NCBI RefSeq assembly: GCF_003335105.1
Contig: NZ_QFWQ01000004.1
Span: 180,461-244,460 of the forward strand
Length of the DNA: 64,000 nucleotides
Source: Rhodanobacter denitrificans
GTDB taxonomy: Bacteria; Pseudomonadota; Gammaproteobacteria; Xanthomonadales; Rhodanobacteraceae
Reading direction: 5' to 3'
A program made the position numbers and the translations under genes. The notes below the pieces were generated by a model. The model saw only the letters and a list, made by a program, of their open reading frames with translations, was not told the origin of the DNA and did no database searches. This document shows, piece after piece, positions 8,530-16,575 of the stretch (within the stretch, counting starts at the first letter, position 1; every line of letters starts with the position of its first letter).

Positions 8530-9366
8530 ATGGACAAGCAGGTGCAGATCGACCGGGCGCAGGTGTTCCGCAGGATGCACGACCGCACGGCGATCCTGCT
8601 GTTGCCGAACGCATGGGATGCGGGCAGCGCGCGGCTGTTCGCGCAACGCGGCTTCGCCGCGATCGCCACCACCAGCGCCGGCATGGCCTGGTCGCTCGGC
8701 TACGCCGACGGCGAACGGGCGCCGCTGGCCGAGGTGCTGGCGGCGATCGCGCGGATCACGCGGGTGGTCGAGCTGCCGGTGACGGCGGATATCGAAACCG
8801 GCTATGGCGAGACGCCGGAGGCGGTGGCCGCCACGGTGCGCGCCGTGATCGCGGCCGGCGCGGTGGGCATCAACCTGGAGGACGGCCGCCCCGGCCACGG
8901 CCCGCTGCGACCCGTCGAGGAAGCCGCGGCCCGTATCCGCGCCGCACGCGGAGCGGCGGACGCGGCTGGCGTGCCGATCGTGATCAACGCGCGGGTGGAC
9001 AACTGGATGCAGCACGCGGCCGATCCGGCCGCACCGCTCGCCGATGCCGTGCAGCGTGCCCAGGCCTATCTGGCGGCGGGCGCCGACGGCATCTATCCGA
9101 TCGGGCTGGGCGACCACGCCACGCTGGCCGCGCTGGTGCAGGCGGTCGCTGCCCCGGTCAACGTGGCCGCTGGGGCCGGCATGCCCGACCTGGCCGAGCT
9201 GGCCCGGCTCGGCGTGGCCCGCGTCAGCACGGCCACCCGCTTCGCCACGCTGGCGCTGGCGGCCGTGGATCACGCTGCCACGATGCTGCGCGGGAGCGGC
9301 CGCTTCGACGGTTTGGTCGCCACCTTCACCTACGCGGACGCGCAGCGGCTGTTCGAGCGCGGCTGA
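8530..9366 (+). CDS. isocitrate lyase/phosphoenolpyruvate mutase family protein
   Basis: A 278-residue TIM-barrel protein. It has LLPNAWDAGSARLF at 25-37, TADIETGYG at 85-93 (Asp87 and Glu89 in the metal-binding position) and GINLEDG at 113-119. These match the PEP mutase/isocitrate lyase superfamily branch often annotated as oxaloacetate decarboxylase-like or 2-methylisocitrate lyase-like. The KKCGH loop of true isocitrate lyases is absent, so the reaction is uncertain. ATG at 8530 follows GAGGG. An AhpD-like gene follows 34 bases later and may be cotranscribed. Confidence 0.87.
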   Translation: MDKQVQIDRAQVFRRMHDRTAILLLPNAWDAGSARLFAQRGFAAIATTSAGMAWSLGYADGERAPLAEVLAAIARITRVVELPVTADIETGYGETPEAVAATVRAVIAAGAVGINLEDGRPGHGPLRPVEEAAARIRAARGAADAAGVPIVINARVDNWMQHAADPAAPLADAVQRAQAYLAAGADGIYPIGLGDHATLAALVQAVAAPVNVAAGAGMPDLAELARLGVARVSTATRFATLALAAVDHAATMLRGSGRFDGLVATFTYADAQRLFERG

Positions 9367-9400
9367 GCGGCGCAGCAGTTTTTTCATCGAGGAGTCTGCA

Positions 9401-9862
9401 ATGAGCAAGCGTATCGACTACCGCAGGGCGGCACCCGCGGGCCTGAAGGCCATGCTGGGCCTGGAGACGTATGTGCACGGCTCCGGCCTGGAGCATTCGC
9501 TGATCGAGCTGGTGAAGATGCGGGTGTCGCAGATCAACGGTTGCGCCTACTGCCTGGACATGCACAGCAAGGACGCGCGTGCCGCCGGCGAGACGGAGCA
9601 GCGCCTGCACGTGCTGGCGGCATGGCGAGAGGCGCCGTTCTACTCGGCACGCGAGCGGGCCGCGCTGGCCTGGGCCGAGGCGGTCACCCTGGTGTCGAAG
9701 AATGAACTGCCCGAGGCCCTGTACGAGGAGGTGCACGCGCAGTTCGACGACAAGTCGATGGTCGACCTCACCCTGGCCATCATCACCATCAACGGCTGGA
9801 ACCGTCTGGCGATCGGTTTTCGCGCGGACGTGGGCAGCTACCAGCCGAAGTCGGCGGGCTGA
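9401..9862 (+). CDS. carboxymuconolactone decarboxylase family protein (AhpD-like)
   Basis: A 153-residue protein with the AhpD-type redox motif CAYCLDMH (Cys48, Cys51, His55) in the CMD fold. Proteins of this kind act as alkylhydroperoxidase-like thiol peroxidases. No ahpC is adjacent. The ATG is preceded by GAGGAG 8 bases upstream. Same strand as the PEP mutase-like gene before it and the DNA glycosylase 42 bases after it. Confidence 0.9.
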   Translation: MSKRIDYRRAAPAGLKAMLGLETYVHGSGLEHSLIELVKMRVSQINGCAYCLDMHSKDARAAGETEQRLHVLAAWREAPFYSARERAALAWAEAVTLVSKNELPEALYEEVHAQFDDKSMVDLTLAIITINGWNRLAIGFRADVGSYQPKSAG

Positions 9863-9904
9863 GCGTGGCGCGGGCGTCGGCTCCCGCGGTGTGGCCGCGT
9901 GTGC

Positions 9905-10495
9905 ATGGCTGAGCGTGCCGTAACGCTGGATCGCGAGTTCTACCGGCGCGACCCGCGCGCGGTCGCCCCCGACCTGCTGAACAAGGTGTTGCTGAACGCG
10001 GATGGCCGCAGCGGCCGCATCGTGGAAACCGAGGCCTACTGCGGGGCGGCGGATGCGGCCGCGCATTCCTGGCGCGGCCGCACGGCGCGCAATGCGACGA
10101 TGTTCGGCGCACCGGGGCTGCTCTATGTGTATTTCACCTATGGCATTCACTGGTGCTGCAACCCGGTGTGCGGCGAGGAGGGCGAAGGCGTCGCGGTGTT
10201 GCTGCGCGCACTGGCGCCGCTGACCGGGTTGGCCGCGATGCGTGCGGCGCGGCCAGGTTGCCGCAGCGACCGCGACCTGTGCCGCGGGCCGGCACGATTG
10301 TGCCAGGCCATGGGCATCGGCCGCGCGCAGGACGGCATCGACCTGGTCGACGGCGCCGGCGGATTTAGCATCGTCGACGACGGCGTGCCGCCGCCCGCTG
10401 CTCCCGTGGCCACGGCGCGCGTCGGCATCAGCCGGGCGGTCGAGCAGCCCTGGCGCTGGTATGTGCCGGGCGACCCGCACGTCTCACGTCGCTGA
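9905..10495 (+). CDS. 3-methyladenine DNA glycosylase, AAG/MPG family
   Basis: A base-excision repair enzyme that removes alkylated and deaminated purines. The 196-residue protein has the family core: RIVETEAYCG with the catalytic Glu, RTARNATMFG, and LLYVYFTYGIHWCCN with the intercalating Tyr. A GTG two codons upstream is also possible. The TGA stop is formed by the first bases of composite repeat copy A (TGAGAGGTTG). Confidence 0.9.
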   Translation: MAERAVTLDREFYRRDPRAVAPDLLNKVLLNADGRSGRIVETEAYCGAADAAAHSWRGRTARNATMFGAPGLLYVYFTYGIHWCCNPVCGEEGEGVAVLLRALAPLTGLAAMRAARPGCRSDRDLCRGPARLCQAMGIGRAQDGIDLVDGAGGFSIVDDGVPPPAAPVATARVGISRAVEQPWRWYVPGDPHVSRR

Positions 10496-10711
10496 GAGGT
10501 TGTGAGTTTTTCAACCTCTCAGACCGGCCACGGATGGCCGGGCATGAAACAGTCACGTCAGTGACTGTTTCATGTGAGCGAGTCCGGACAAATCCGCCGG
10601 GAGCGGATTTGAACAGCCGCAGGCTGGCCCGTAGGGGGCATGCCAAGAATGGCATGCATACGTGTACCGGACTCGCGACAGAAGAAAACCGCAGGAGGTG
10701 GTTTTCTTCAC
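10493..10711 (+). repeat. composite multi-hairpin repeat, copy A
   Basis: A chain of hairpins. At the left end, arms TGAGAGGTTG/CAACCTCTCA (10493-10521). Next comes a CCGGCCA/TGGCCGG stem, then a perfect 13-bp hairpin with arms ATGAAACAGTCAC/GTGACTGTTTCAT (10544-10573). A stem GCGAGTCCGG (10578-10587)/CCGGACTCGC (10668-10677) follows; its loop is enlarged by about 80 bases and contains further stems. At the right end are arms GAAGAAAACC/GGTTTTCTTC (10681-10709). Copies B (40643-40835) and C (46554-46701) share the end modules in reverse orientation. It fills most of the 330-bp gap between the glycosylase and chaB. Confidence 0.9.
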
Positions 10712-10825
10712 AAGCTCTGAGCGGAGTGCCGTGGTTACGGCGGCGGCAACATGAAGTTGACGGCGGTTTGATCGCGCGTGGTCCACGGTTGTCGGCATCC
10801 TTTCATCAGCTGCGGAGTCCGAGCC

Positions 10826-11053
10826 ATGCCGTACTCATCCATCAGCGAACTGCCCGACGCCGTGCGCAGCCATGTGCCGAAGCATGGGCAGGAGATCTAC
10901 AAGGAGGCGTTCAACAGCGCCTGGGACGAATATGCCGACAAGGATGAGCGGCGCGGCAGCGAGTCGCGCGAGGAGGCCGCACACAAGGTGGCCTGGGCGG
11001 CAGTGAAGAAGAAGTATGGCAAGGGTGCCGACGGCGACTGGCACGCGAAGTAG
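10826..11053 (+). CDS. ChaB family protein
   Basis: A 75-residue protein matching the ChaB family, beginning with the PYSSISELPDAVRSHVP segment and continuing through KEAFNSAWDEY and an AAHKVAWAAVKKKY helix. E. coli ChaB is a regulator-like protein next to the ChaA cation antiporter, but no chaA is visible here. The start at 10826 follows a GGAG site. The longer frame upstream has no similarity to the family. Confidence 0.85.
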   Translation: MPYSSISELPDAVRSHVPKHGQEIYKEAFNSAWDEYADKDERRGSESREEAAHKVAWAAVKKKYGKGADGDWHAK

Positions 11054-11062
11054 CGGCCCCGG

Positions 11063-11557
11063 TCAGTGCGGCAGGCCGCGCGCCTGGAGGAAGTCGCGGG
11101 CGTTGGCTGCATCCTGCTCGAACCAGGCACGCGCCGAGCCGAGCCGGAACGAATAGCCCCAGGCGTCCATGTCGGCCATCAGGCGTGCGCGCCCCACGCC
11201 GGGCAGTTCGTCGGCCAGCACGATCTGCAGGAAGCAGGTGGCGTCCTCTTCCTCGATCGAGTCGGTGGCGTCGGTATGGACGTCTGGACGTCTTTCCGGC
11301 GGCAGCACGATCAGGTGGCCGGCTTCGTGCAGCAGCGAATGCACCGGGGTGTCGTCGCGGGCATAGACGGTGTTGCCGATGATGCCGGCTTCCTCGTCGC
11401 CCCAGAAGCTGCCGGGGATCGGCTCGCCCGGCGCCACCCGCTGCAGCTGCAGGCCGAAGCGGCCGAGCAGGGCGGCCGGCGCCACGAAGCCGATCTGGCC
11501 CACGCGCAGCACGGTGCCGGCCGGGTCGCCGGGAGAAAGGGGAGTGTCGGGGTGCAT
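11063..11557 (-). CDS. hypothetical protein with HEAGH zinc-protease motif
   Basis: A 164-residue protein with LLHEAGHLIVLPPERR in the middle, an HExxH motif in a plausible helix, followed by an acidic DSIEEEDATCFLQ segment that could provide the third ligand. There is no signal peptide or TM segment. I do not recognise a named family; it resembles small metallopeptidase-like proteins of unknown role. It lies downstream of minE on the same strand, 92 bases away. Confidence 0.65.
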   Translation of the reverse strand: MHPDTPLSPGDPAGTVLRVGQIGFVAPAALLGRFGLQLQRVAPGEPIPGSFWGDEEAGIIGNTVYARDDTPVHSLLHEAGHLIVLPPERRPDVHTDATDSIEEEDATCFLQIVLADELPGVGRARLMADMDAWGYSFRLGSARAWFEQDAANARDFLQARGLPH

Positions 11558-11649
11558 GGGCGTGCGCGTCGGGCGCAGGTGGCTTCGATGGAGAGGGCGC
11601 CGGGCGACGCGGGTCGGTCGCCCGGCGGACAGGCCGCGGCGGCAGGGAC

Positions 11650-11934
11650 TCAGCCGGTCTTGGCTTCGCTCTTGGGCGCCTGCTTGCCTTCCGGCAGGGT
11701 GACCGAAAGCTCGAGGATCTCGTGGCCGCTGTCGCGCTCGAAATTGATGTTGATCGCATCGAGGTCGACGTGAACGTATTTCTTGATCACTTCGAGCAGT
11801 TCGTTGCGCATCATCGGCAGGTAGTCCGGCGCGCCGCGGGTGGAGCGCTCCTGGGCCACGATGATGCGCAGGCGTTCCCGTGCGACCGTGGCGGTGGCCT
11901 CGGGCTTGCGCTTCAGGAAATCAAGAATACCCAT
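11650..11934 (-). CDS. minE: cell division topological specificity factor MinE
   Basis: Drives pole-to-pole oscillation of MinD by stimulating its ATPase. The 94-residue product begins MGILDFLKRK, the membrane-binding N-terminus, followed by ARERLRIIVAQER, the MinD-contact segment. The topological-specificity domain with NELLEVIKKYV and a beta-strand-rich C-terminus follows. The start is at 11934, three codons inside the longest frame and 5 bases after the minD stop. Last gene of the min cluster. Confidence 0.95.
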   Translation of the reverse strand: MGILDFLKRKPEATATVARERLRIIVAQERSTRGAPDYLPMMRNELLEVIKKYVHVDLDAININFERDSGHEILELSVTLPEGKQAPKSEAKTG

Positions 11935-11939
11935 CGCGA

Positions 11940-12755
11940 TCAACCTCCGAACACGCGCTGCAGGAAGCCCTTCTTGGGCACGTCGATGAAGCGCAGGGGG
12001 CGCTCTTCGCCGAGGATGCGGGCCACGGTGTCGCTGTAGGCCTGGCCGGCCTGCGATGCGGCATCGACGATAACCGGGATGCCGTTGTTGGAGGCGGTCA
12101 GCACGTTCTCCGACTCGGGGATCACGCCGACCACCTCGATGCCGAGGATCTCCTCGACGTCCTTCACGCTGAGCATTTCGCCGATCGCCACCCGCGCCGG
12201 GTTGTAGCGGGTCAGCAGCAGGTGCTGGATGACCGGGCCGTCGCCCTTCTCCGCGCGCCGGGTCTTGCTGGCGAGCAGGCCGAGGATGCGGTCGGAGTCG
12301 CGTACCGAGGAAACCTCCGGGTTGACCACCACCACCGCATGGTCGGCGAAGTACATCGCCAGGTGGGCGCCTTTCTCGATGCCCGCCGGGGAGTCGCAGA
12401 CCACGTAGTCGAAGCCGTCCTCGGACAGGCCGTCGAGCACCTTCTCGACGCCTTCCTGGGTCAGCGCGTCCTTGTCGCGGGTCTGGCTGGCGGCCAGCAC
12501 GAACAGGTTGTCGTGGCGCTTGTCCCTGATCAGCGCCTGCTTCAGCGTGGCTTCGCCGTGGACGACGTTGACGAAGTCGTACACCACGCGCCGCTCGCAG
12601 CCCATGATCAGGTCGAGGTTGCGCAGGCCGACGTCGAAGTCGATCACGGCGACTTTCTTGCCGGCCATGGCCAGGCCGGTGGCGAGGGAAGCGCTGGTCG
12701 TCGTCTTGCCGACGCCGCCTTTGCCGGAGGTGACAACGATAATCTCAGCAGTCAA
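11940..12755 (-). CDS. minD: septum site-determining protein MinD
   Basis: A membrane-cycling ATPase that recruits MinC and positions the division septum. The 271-residue protein has the deviant Walker A motif GKGGVGKTTTSA at 10-21, DFDVGLRNLD and the DSPAGIEKGA switch region. It ends in the amphipathic membrane-targeting helix (FLQRVFGG). Length and motifs are standard. It lies between minC (37 bases) and minE (5 bases) in one apparent operon. Confidence 0.97.
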   Translation of the reverse strand: MTAEIIVVTSGKGGVGKTTTSASLATGLAMAGKKVAVIDFDVGLRNLDLIMGCERRVVYDFVNVVHGEATLKQALIRDKRHDNLFVLAASQTRDKDALTQEGVEKVLDGLSEDGFDYVVCDSPAGIEKGAHLAMYFADHAVVVVNPEVSSVRDSDRILGLLASKTRRAEKGDGPVIQHLLLTRYNPARVAIGEMLSVKDVEEILGIEVVGVIPESENVLTASNNGIPVIVDAASQAGQAYSDTVARILGEERPLRFIDVPKKGFLQRVFGG

Positions 12756-12792
12756 GGGCCCATCTCCGCATGATTGTTCTTGTTGTAAGGGG

Positions 12793-13557
12793 TTACAGCC
12801 TGGCGATCAACAGCTTGTCGCCTTCGAGCCAGCATTGCACGGACTGGCCATCGAGGTCCCGGGGGATCTGCTCGAACACCCGGTATTGCCCGGCGATCGC
12901 CACCAGTTCGGCACGGAAGTCGGACACGAAGATGCGCGCCTTGCCGTCGCCCTGCGCGCCGGCCATGGCGCGGCCGCGCAGGCTGCCGTAGATGTGGATG
13001 TTGCCGTCGGCGATCACCTCGGCGCCGTTGGCGACGGCGCCGGTGACGATCAGGTCGCGGTCGCGCGCGTAGACCTGCTGGCCCGAGCGCACCGAACCGG
13101 CATGGTGCAGCGTCCCCTGCATGCTGCCCGGCGCCGGCGCCGACAGGATCGGTTCGCGCTGGATCTGCGCGGCGGGCTCGACCGCGGCTGCCGGCGCCCC
13201 GGCGGCCGCGGCGGCCGGTTCGTAGGCGGCGCGGAACTTGGCGATCAGCGGCAGGCCCATGCGTTTGGCCAGCGCCTCGGTCTCGCTGGTGCCGTAGGCC
13301 AGGCCCACCGGCAGCATGCCGGCGCTGCGCACGGCTTCCAGCAGGGCGTCGACGGCGCCATCGTCGGGCAACGCGGGCAGGTGGCTCAGGTCCAGCACCA
13401 CCGCGGCACGGGCGAACATCTGCGGTGCGGCGCGCACGCGGCGCTCGAGTTCGTCGCACAACGCGGCGGCGTCGACCCGGCGCACGCGCACGCAGGCAAT
13501 GCCGACCTGGCCGAAACGCAGGTCGCAAGCATCATTGGCATCCATTTTTGCATTCAC
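12793..13557 (-). CDS. minC: septum site-determining protein MinC
   Basis: Inhibitor of FtsZ ring assembly. In the 254-residue protein, the N-terminal domain (about 1-110) is followed by an Ala/Pro-rich linker (about 135-165). The C-terminal beta-helix domain includes SVRSGQQVYARDRDLIV and NIHIYGSLRGRAMAG, typical of MinC. I choose the GTG at 13557: it overlaps the GNAT stop (GTGA) and has GGAG at proper spacing. The in-frame ATG at 13545 lacks a ribosome site. Confidence 0.94.
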   Translation of the reverse strand: MNAKMDANDACDLRFGQVGIACVRVRRVDAAALCDELERRVRAAPQMFARAAVVLDLSHLPALPDDGAVDALLEAVRSAGMLPVGLAYGTSETEALAKRMGLPLIAKFRAAYEPAAAAAGAPAAAVEPAAQIQREPILSAPAPGSMQGTLHHAGSVRSGQQVYARDRDLIVTGAVANGAEVIADGNIHIYGSLRGRAMAGAQGDGKARIFVSDFRAELVAIAGQYRVFEQIPRDLDGQSVQCWLEGDKLLIARL

Positions 13558-14174
13558 GGGCGCCGCTCTCCGGCGAGGCGGCGCGGGGTGGAGTCATGCC
13601 GGAAAGGGCGCTCGCGCTCGGCCAGCCAGGGCACCTCAGGCAGGCCGCCGTGTTCGAGCCAGGTGTCGCGGACGTAGGCGTAGCTGGGCAGGTCGCGGGC
13701 CAGCAGGCTGACCTGCGGACCGTGCTCGCCCATGCGCTGCTGGCCCACTTCCTGGAAGCCGTAGGTGCCGTGGAACAGCACCACAACGTCGTCGCGCGGC
13801 TCCAGGAACACCTCGCAGGTGAGCAGCGGCACGCGCACCTCGGCGTAGCTGTGCACGTCGCAATAGAAGATGCGGCCCAGGCCGTGGCGGCGATAGGCGT
13901 TCGCGATCACGATACGGTCGATGTAGACGAACTGCGGATAGTGCTCGGCAAACCAGCGGTAGTTCGGGCTTTCGTAATCGCCGCCCTCGCGCAGCGCGAT
14001 CAGGAAGCCGGCCAGGTGGCCGTCGATCTCGGCCACGCGGAAATACTCGGCGTGCTCGTGGAAGTAGCGCAGCTGGGCGGTATCAAGGGCGAGGATGGAG
14101 CGACCGGCGGCGTTGTTGAGCGCCAGTACGGCATCCAGGTCGTGCTCGCGCACGTCGCGGATGGCAAGGGCCAT
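13554..14174 (-). CDS. GNAT family N-acetyltransferase
   Basis: A 206-residue acetyltransferase. IVIANAYRRHGLGRIFYCDV carries the acetyl-CoA-binding R/Q-x-x-G-x-G/A pattern (RRHGLG). The gene belongs to the predicted acetyltransferase group often found just before minC in Xanthomonadales. It is translationally coupled to minC by a 4-base overlap. The start at 14174 has a GGAG site 7 bases upstream. The substrate is unknown; the coupling suggests a link to division or envelope functions, but that is inference. Confidence 0.85.
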   Translation of the reverse strand: MALAIRDVREHDLDAVLALNNAAGRSILALDTAQLRYFHEHAEYFRVAEIDGHLAGFLIALREGGDYESPNYRWFAEHYPQFVYIDRIVIANAYRRHGLGRIFYCDVHSYAEVRVPLLTCEVFLEPRDDVVVLFHGTYGFQEVGQQRMGEHGPQVSLLARDLPSYAYVRDTWLEHGGLPEVPWLAERERPFRHDSTPRRLAGERRP

Positions 14175-14257
14175 TCGTTGCTCCGCAATGGTGGAATCGG
14201 GACAAGGTCGACCGGCGGCCTCGCGCAATGGCCCATTATGACATGCGGCCGGGGTCC

Positions 14258-14340
14258 TTACATCTCGCAAGGGCACATGTAAAAGCTTCGTAAAGGCGTC
14301 GATGGCTCCACGGCCATGACTTCCCGCGCATTGCGCGGGA
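14258..14340. promoter_or_regulatory. two inverted repeats in the GNAT/histidine kinase divergent region
   Basis: The 191-bp gap between the GNAT-min operon and the sensor kinase holds TTACAT (14258-14263)-N13-ATGTAA (14277-14282). It also holds a perfect hairpin with 9-bp arms TCCCGCGCA/TGCGCGGGA (14322-14340). The first looks like a dimeric regulator site. The second is 25 bases before the kinase ATG and could be an operator or an RNA hairpin. No experimental support is visible. Confidence 0.45.
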
Positions 14341-14365
14341 TGTGCGTTCAGCCAATGATGCGGCC

Positions 14366-15589
14366 ATGCGCTGGCCTTTCTTCAACCACATCCGCCTGCT
14401 CCGCTACGCGGGCTTCTTCACCTACCTGTCGGTGGGCACGCCGCTGATCACCAACTGGGCCACCGAGCGGCTGAACCAGTTGCAGCGGCCGAACTTCTCG
14501 CTGCTGCTGTGGACGCTGTGCTACCTGATCTTCGGCCTGATGTACTGGCTGCTGACCAGCAACCTCGGCTCGCGACGCTATCCGGTGCTGAAGCTGCTGG
14601 GGCTGGCCCTGATGACGGCGGCGGCGGTGGCGGTGGGCTGGTACAGCCACAGCGGGCTGTCGGCGATGCTGATGGTGGTTGCCTCGCTGGTGCTGCCGTG
14701 GCTGCTGCCGTTCTGGCTGGCGGTGTCCTGGCTGGTGCTGCAGCACCTGAGCCTGGTGGCGGTTTTCGCCACGTTCCCCGAGTACGACCACAGCGTCGCG
14801 TTGGGCTTCCTGCAGGCCAGCATCTACCTGGGCATCTCGGTGCTGGTGTTCATCACCTCGACGGTGGCCAGCCAGCAGGCCGAGCAGCGCGAGGTGCAGC
14901 GCCGGCTCAATGCCGAGTTGCGGGCTACCCGCGCGCTGCTGGCCGAATCCAGCCGGATCGCCGAACGCATGCGCATCGCGCGCGACCTGCACGACCTGAT
15001 CGGCCATCACCTGACCGCATTGAGCCTGAACCTGGAAGTGGCCAGCCACCTCACCAACGAGGCGGCCGACGCGCACGTGCGCAAGGCGCAGAGCACCGCC
15101 AAGCTGCTGCTGGCCGACGTGCGCGAGGTGGTCAGCGAGTTGCGCCAGGACGACGCGATCGACCTGACCCAGGCGTTGCGCAGTCTCGCCGAGGGCGTGC
15201 CGGGTCTGAACGTGCACGTGGTGATGCCTCCGCGTTTCAGCGTGGAGGACCCGCGCCGCGCGCAGGTGCTGCTGCGCTGCGCGCAGGAGATAATCACCAA
15301 TACGGCCAGGCACGCCGGCGCGCGCAACCTGTGGCTCAACTTCGCCTACGCCGCGGACGACCTGATCGGCCTGCATGCGCGCGACGACGGGCGCGGCGCC
15401 GAGCAGGTCGAACCAGGCAACGGCCTGTCCGGCATGCGCGAGCGGCTGGCCGAATTCGGCGGCAGCGTGGCGCTGGACACCGGCATGAGCCAGGGTTTTG
15501 CGCTGACCGTGCGGCTGCCGCTGGGCGAGCATACGGCGCTGGCGCACGCGCCGACCCGGTTTGAGCCGCCGGCGCTGAATGTGTCGTAG
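14366..15589 (+). CDS. sensor histidine kinase, DesK/NarX (HisKA_3) type
   Basis: A 407-residue membrane kinase. It has about five to six hydrophobic segments between residues 12 and 168. The dimerisation/phosphoacceptor helix is RMRIARDLHDLIGHHLTALS, with His209 as the phosphorylated residue. The C-terminal ATPase domain has an N-box (QEIITNTARHAGA) and a GNGLSGMRERLAEFGG G-box. The multi-TM sensor without a periplasmic domain resembles DesK-type membrane-state sensors. The cognate response regulator follows 111 bases later. Confidence 0.92.
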   Translation: MRWPFFNHIRLLRYAGFFTYLSVGTPLITNWATERLNQLQRPNFSLLLWTLCYLIFGLMYWLLTSNLGSRRYPVLKLLGLALMTAAAVAVGWYSHSGLSAMLMVVASLVLPWLLPFWLAVSWLVLQHLSLVAVFATFPEYDHSVALGFLQASIYLGISVLVFITSTVASQQAEQREVQRRLNAELRATRALLAESSRIAERMRIARDLHDLIGHHLTALSLNLEVASHLTNEAADAHVRKAQSTAKLLLADVREVVSELRQDDAIDLTQALRSLAEGVPGLNVHVVMPPRFSVEDPRRAQVLLRCAQEIITNTARHAGARNLWLNFAYAADDLIGLHARDDGRGAEQVEPGNGLSGMRERLAEFGGSVALDTGMSQGFALTVRLPLGEHTALAHAPTRFEPPALNVS

Positions 15590-15700
15590 TCTTGGCGGCC
15601 CGCGCGGCGTGCGAAAATGCGCCGGTGTCGGCAGCGGCCCCGCCCGCAGGCTGTCAGCATCACTTCACTTCCTTGAGTCACGCTTGCCAGAGGATCCGCG

Positions 15701-16342
15701 ATGATTTCCGTTTGTCTCGTCGACGACCAGAATCTGGTACGCCAGGGCGTCCGCTCGCTGCTGGACCTGGCCGAGGACATCCGCGTGGTGGCCGAGTGCG
15801 CCGACGGCACCCAGGCGGTGGCCGACATCCCGCGGATCAAGCCCGATGTGGTGCTGCTGGACCTGCGCATGCCGAACATGAGCGGGCTGGAGGTGCTGCA
15901 GGCGCTGTCCGCCCGCAACGAGCTGCCGCCGACGATCATCCTGACCACCTTCGATGACGACCAACTGGTGCTGCAAGGCCTCAAGGCCGGGGCGCGCGGC
16001 TACCTGCTGAAGGATGTCTCGCTGGAGCAGCTGGTCGAGGCCGTGCGCACGGTGGCCGGTGGCGGCTCGCTGGTGGCGCCGATGGTCACCCAGCGCCTGA
16101 TGGCCGGGGTGGCACGGATGCAGAACCAGTTCACCAGCCTGGAGCAGCCCGACCCGCTGACCGAGCGCGAGACCGAGATCCTGCGCCTGCTTTCCGGCGG
16201 TTACAGCAACAAGGAAATTGCCAACTCGTTGAAGGTCGCCGAGGGCACGGTGAAGAACCATGTCTCCAACATCCTCTCCAAGCTGGGCGTGCGCGATCGC
16301 ACGCGCGCCGTGCTGAAGGCGCTGGAGATGGGCATCGTCTGA
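15701..16342 (+). CDS. response regulator, NarL/FixJ family
   Basis: A 213-residue regulator. It has a receiver domain with acidic pair Asp8/Asp9, phosphoacceptor Asp54 in VVLLDLRMPN, and Lys in YLLKDVS. A LuxR-type helix-turn-helix follows (about 147-205), containing LTERETEILRLLSGG and EGTVKNHVSNILSKLG. It is paired with the histidine kinase just upstream. Target genes cannot be read, though the adjacent ABC locus or its own promoter palindromes are candidates. Confidence 0.94.
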   Translation: MISVCLVDDQNLVRQGVRSLLDLAEDIRVVAECADGTQAVADIPRIKPDVVLLDLRMPNMSGLEVLQALSARNELPPTIILTTFDDDQLVLQGLKAGARGYLLKDVSLEQLVEAVRTVAGGGSLVAPMVTQRLMAGVARMQNQFTSLEQPDPLTERETEILRLLSGGYSNKEIANSLKVAEGTVKNHVSNILSKLGVRDRTRAVLKALEMGIV

Positions 16343-16575
16343 GCCGGCGGGGGAGCCGCATTCCGGCCGCCGGAGGGCTTGCGGCGGCCCGTTTCGGGCG
16401 CTGCGAAGCCGTCGATGCGGGCCGATGGCGTTCCAGCCCGCGAGCAAGTAACATCCGTTGCTTCGGCGTTTGCCGACCCCCCGCCACGACCCCCGGCCAA
16501 TCCTCCCGGCAGGCCTGTGTGGCGGCCGGGGCAACACTTCAGGTATGGCGTAAAGACGCTTCGGAGAACTCTGGA

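Noticed and set aside
10493-10711. tRNA or insertion sequence in the glycosylase-chaB gap
   Set aside because: The stems do not form a cloverleaf and no transposase frame exists. The sequence matches copies B and C and is a repeat.
16365-16395. Terminator after the response regulator gene
   Set aside because: GGCCGCC/GGCGGCC arms exist, but the T-run is only three bases and such GC stems are frequent in this DNA.
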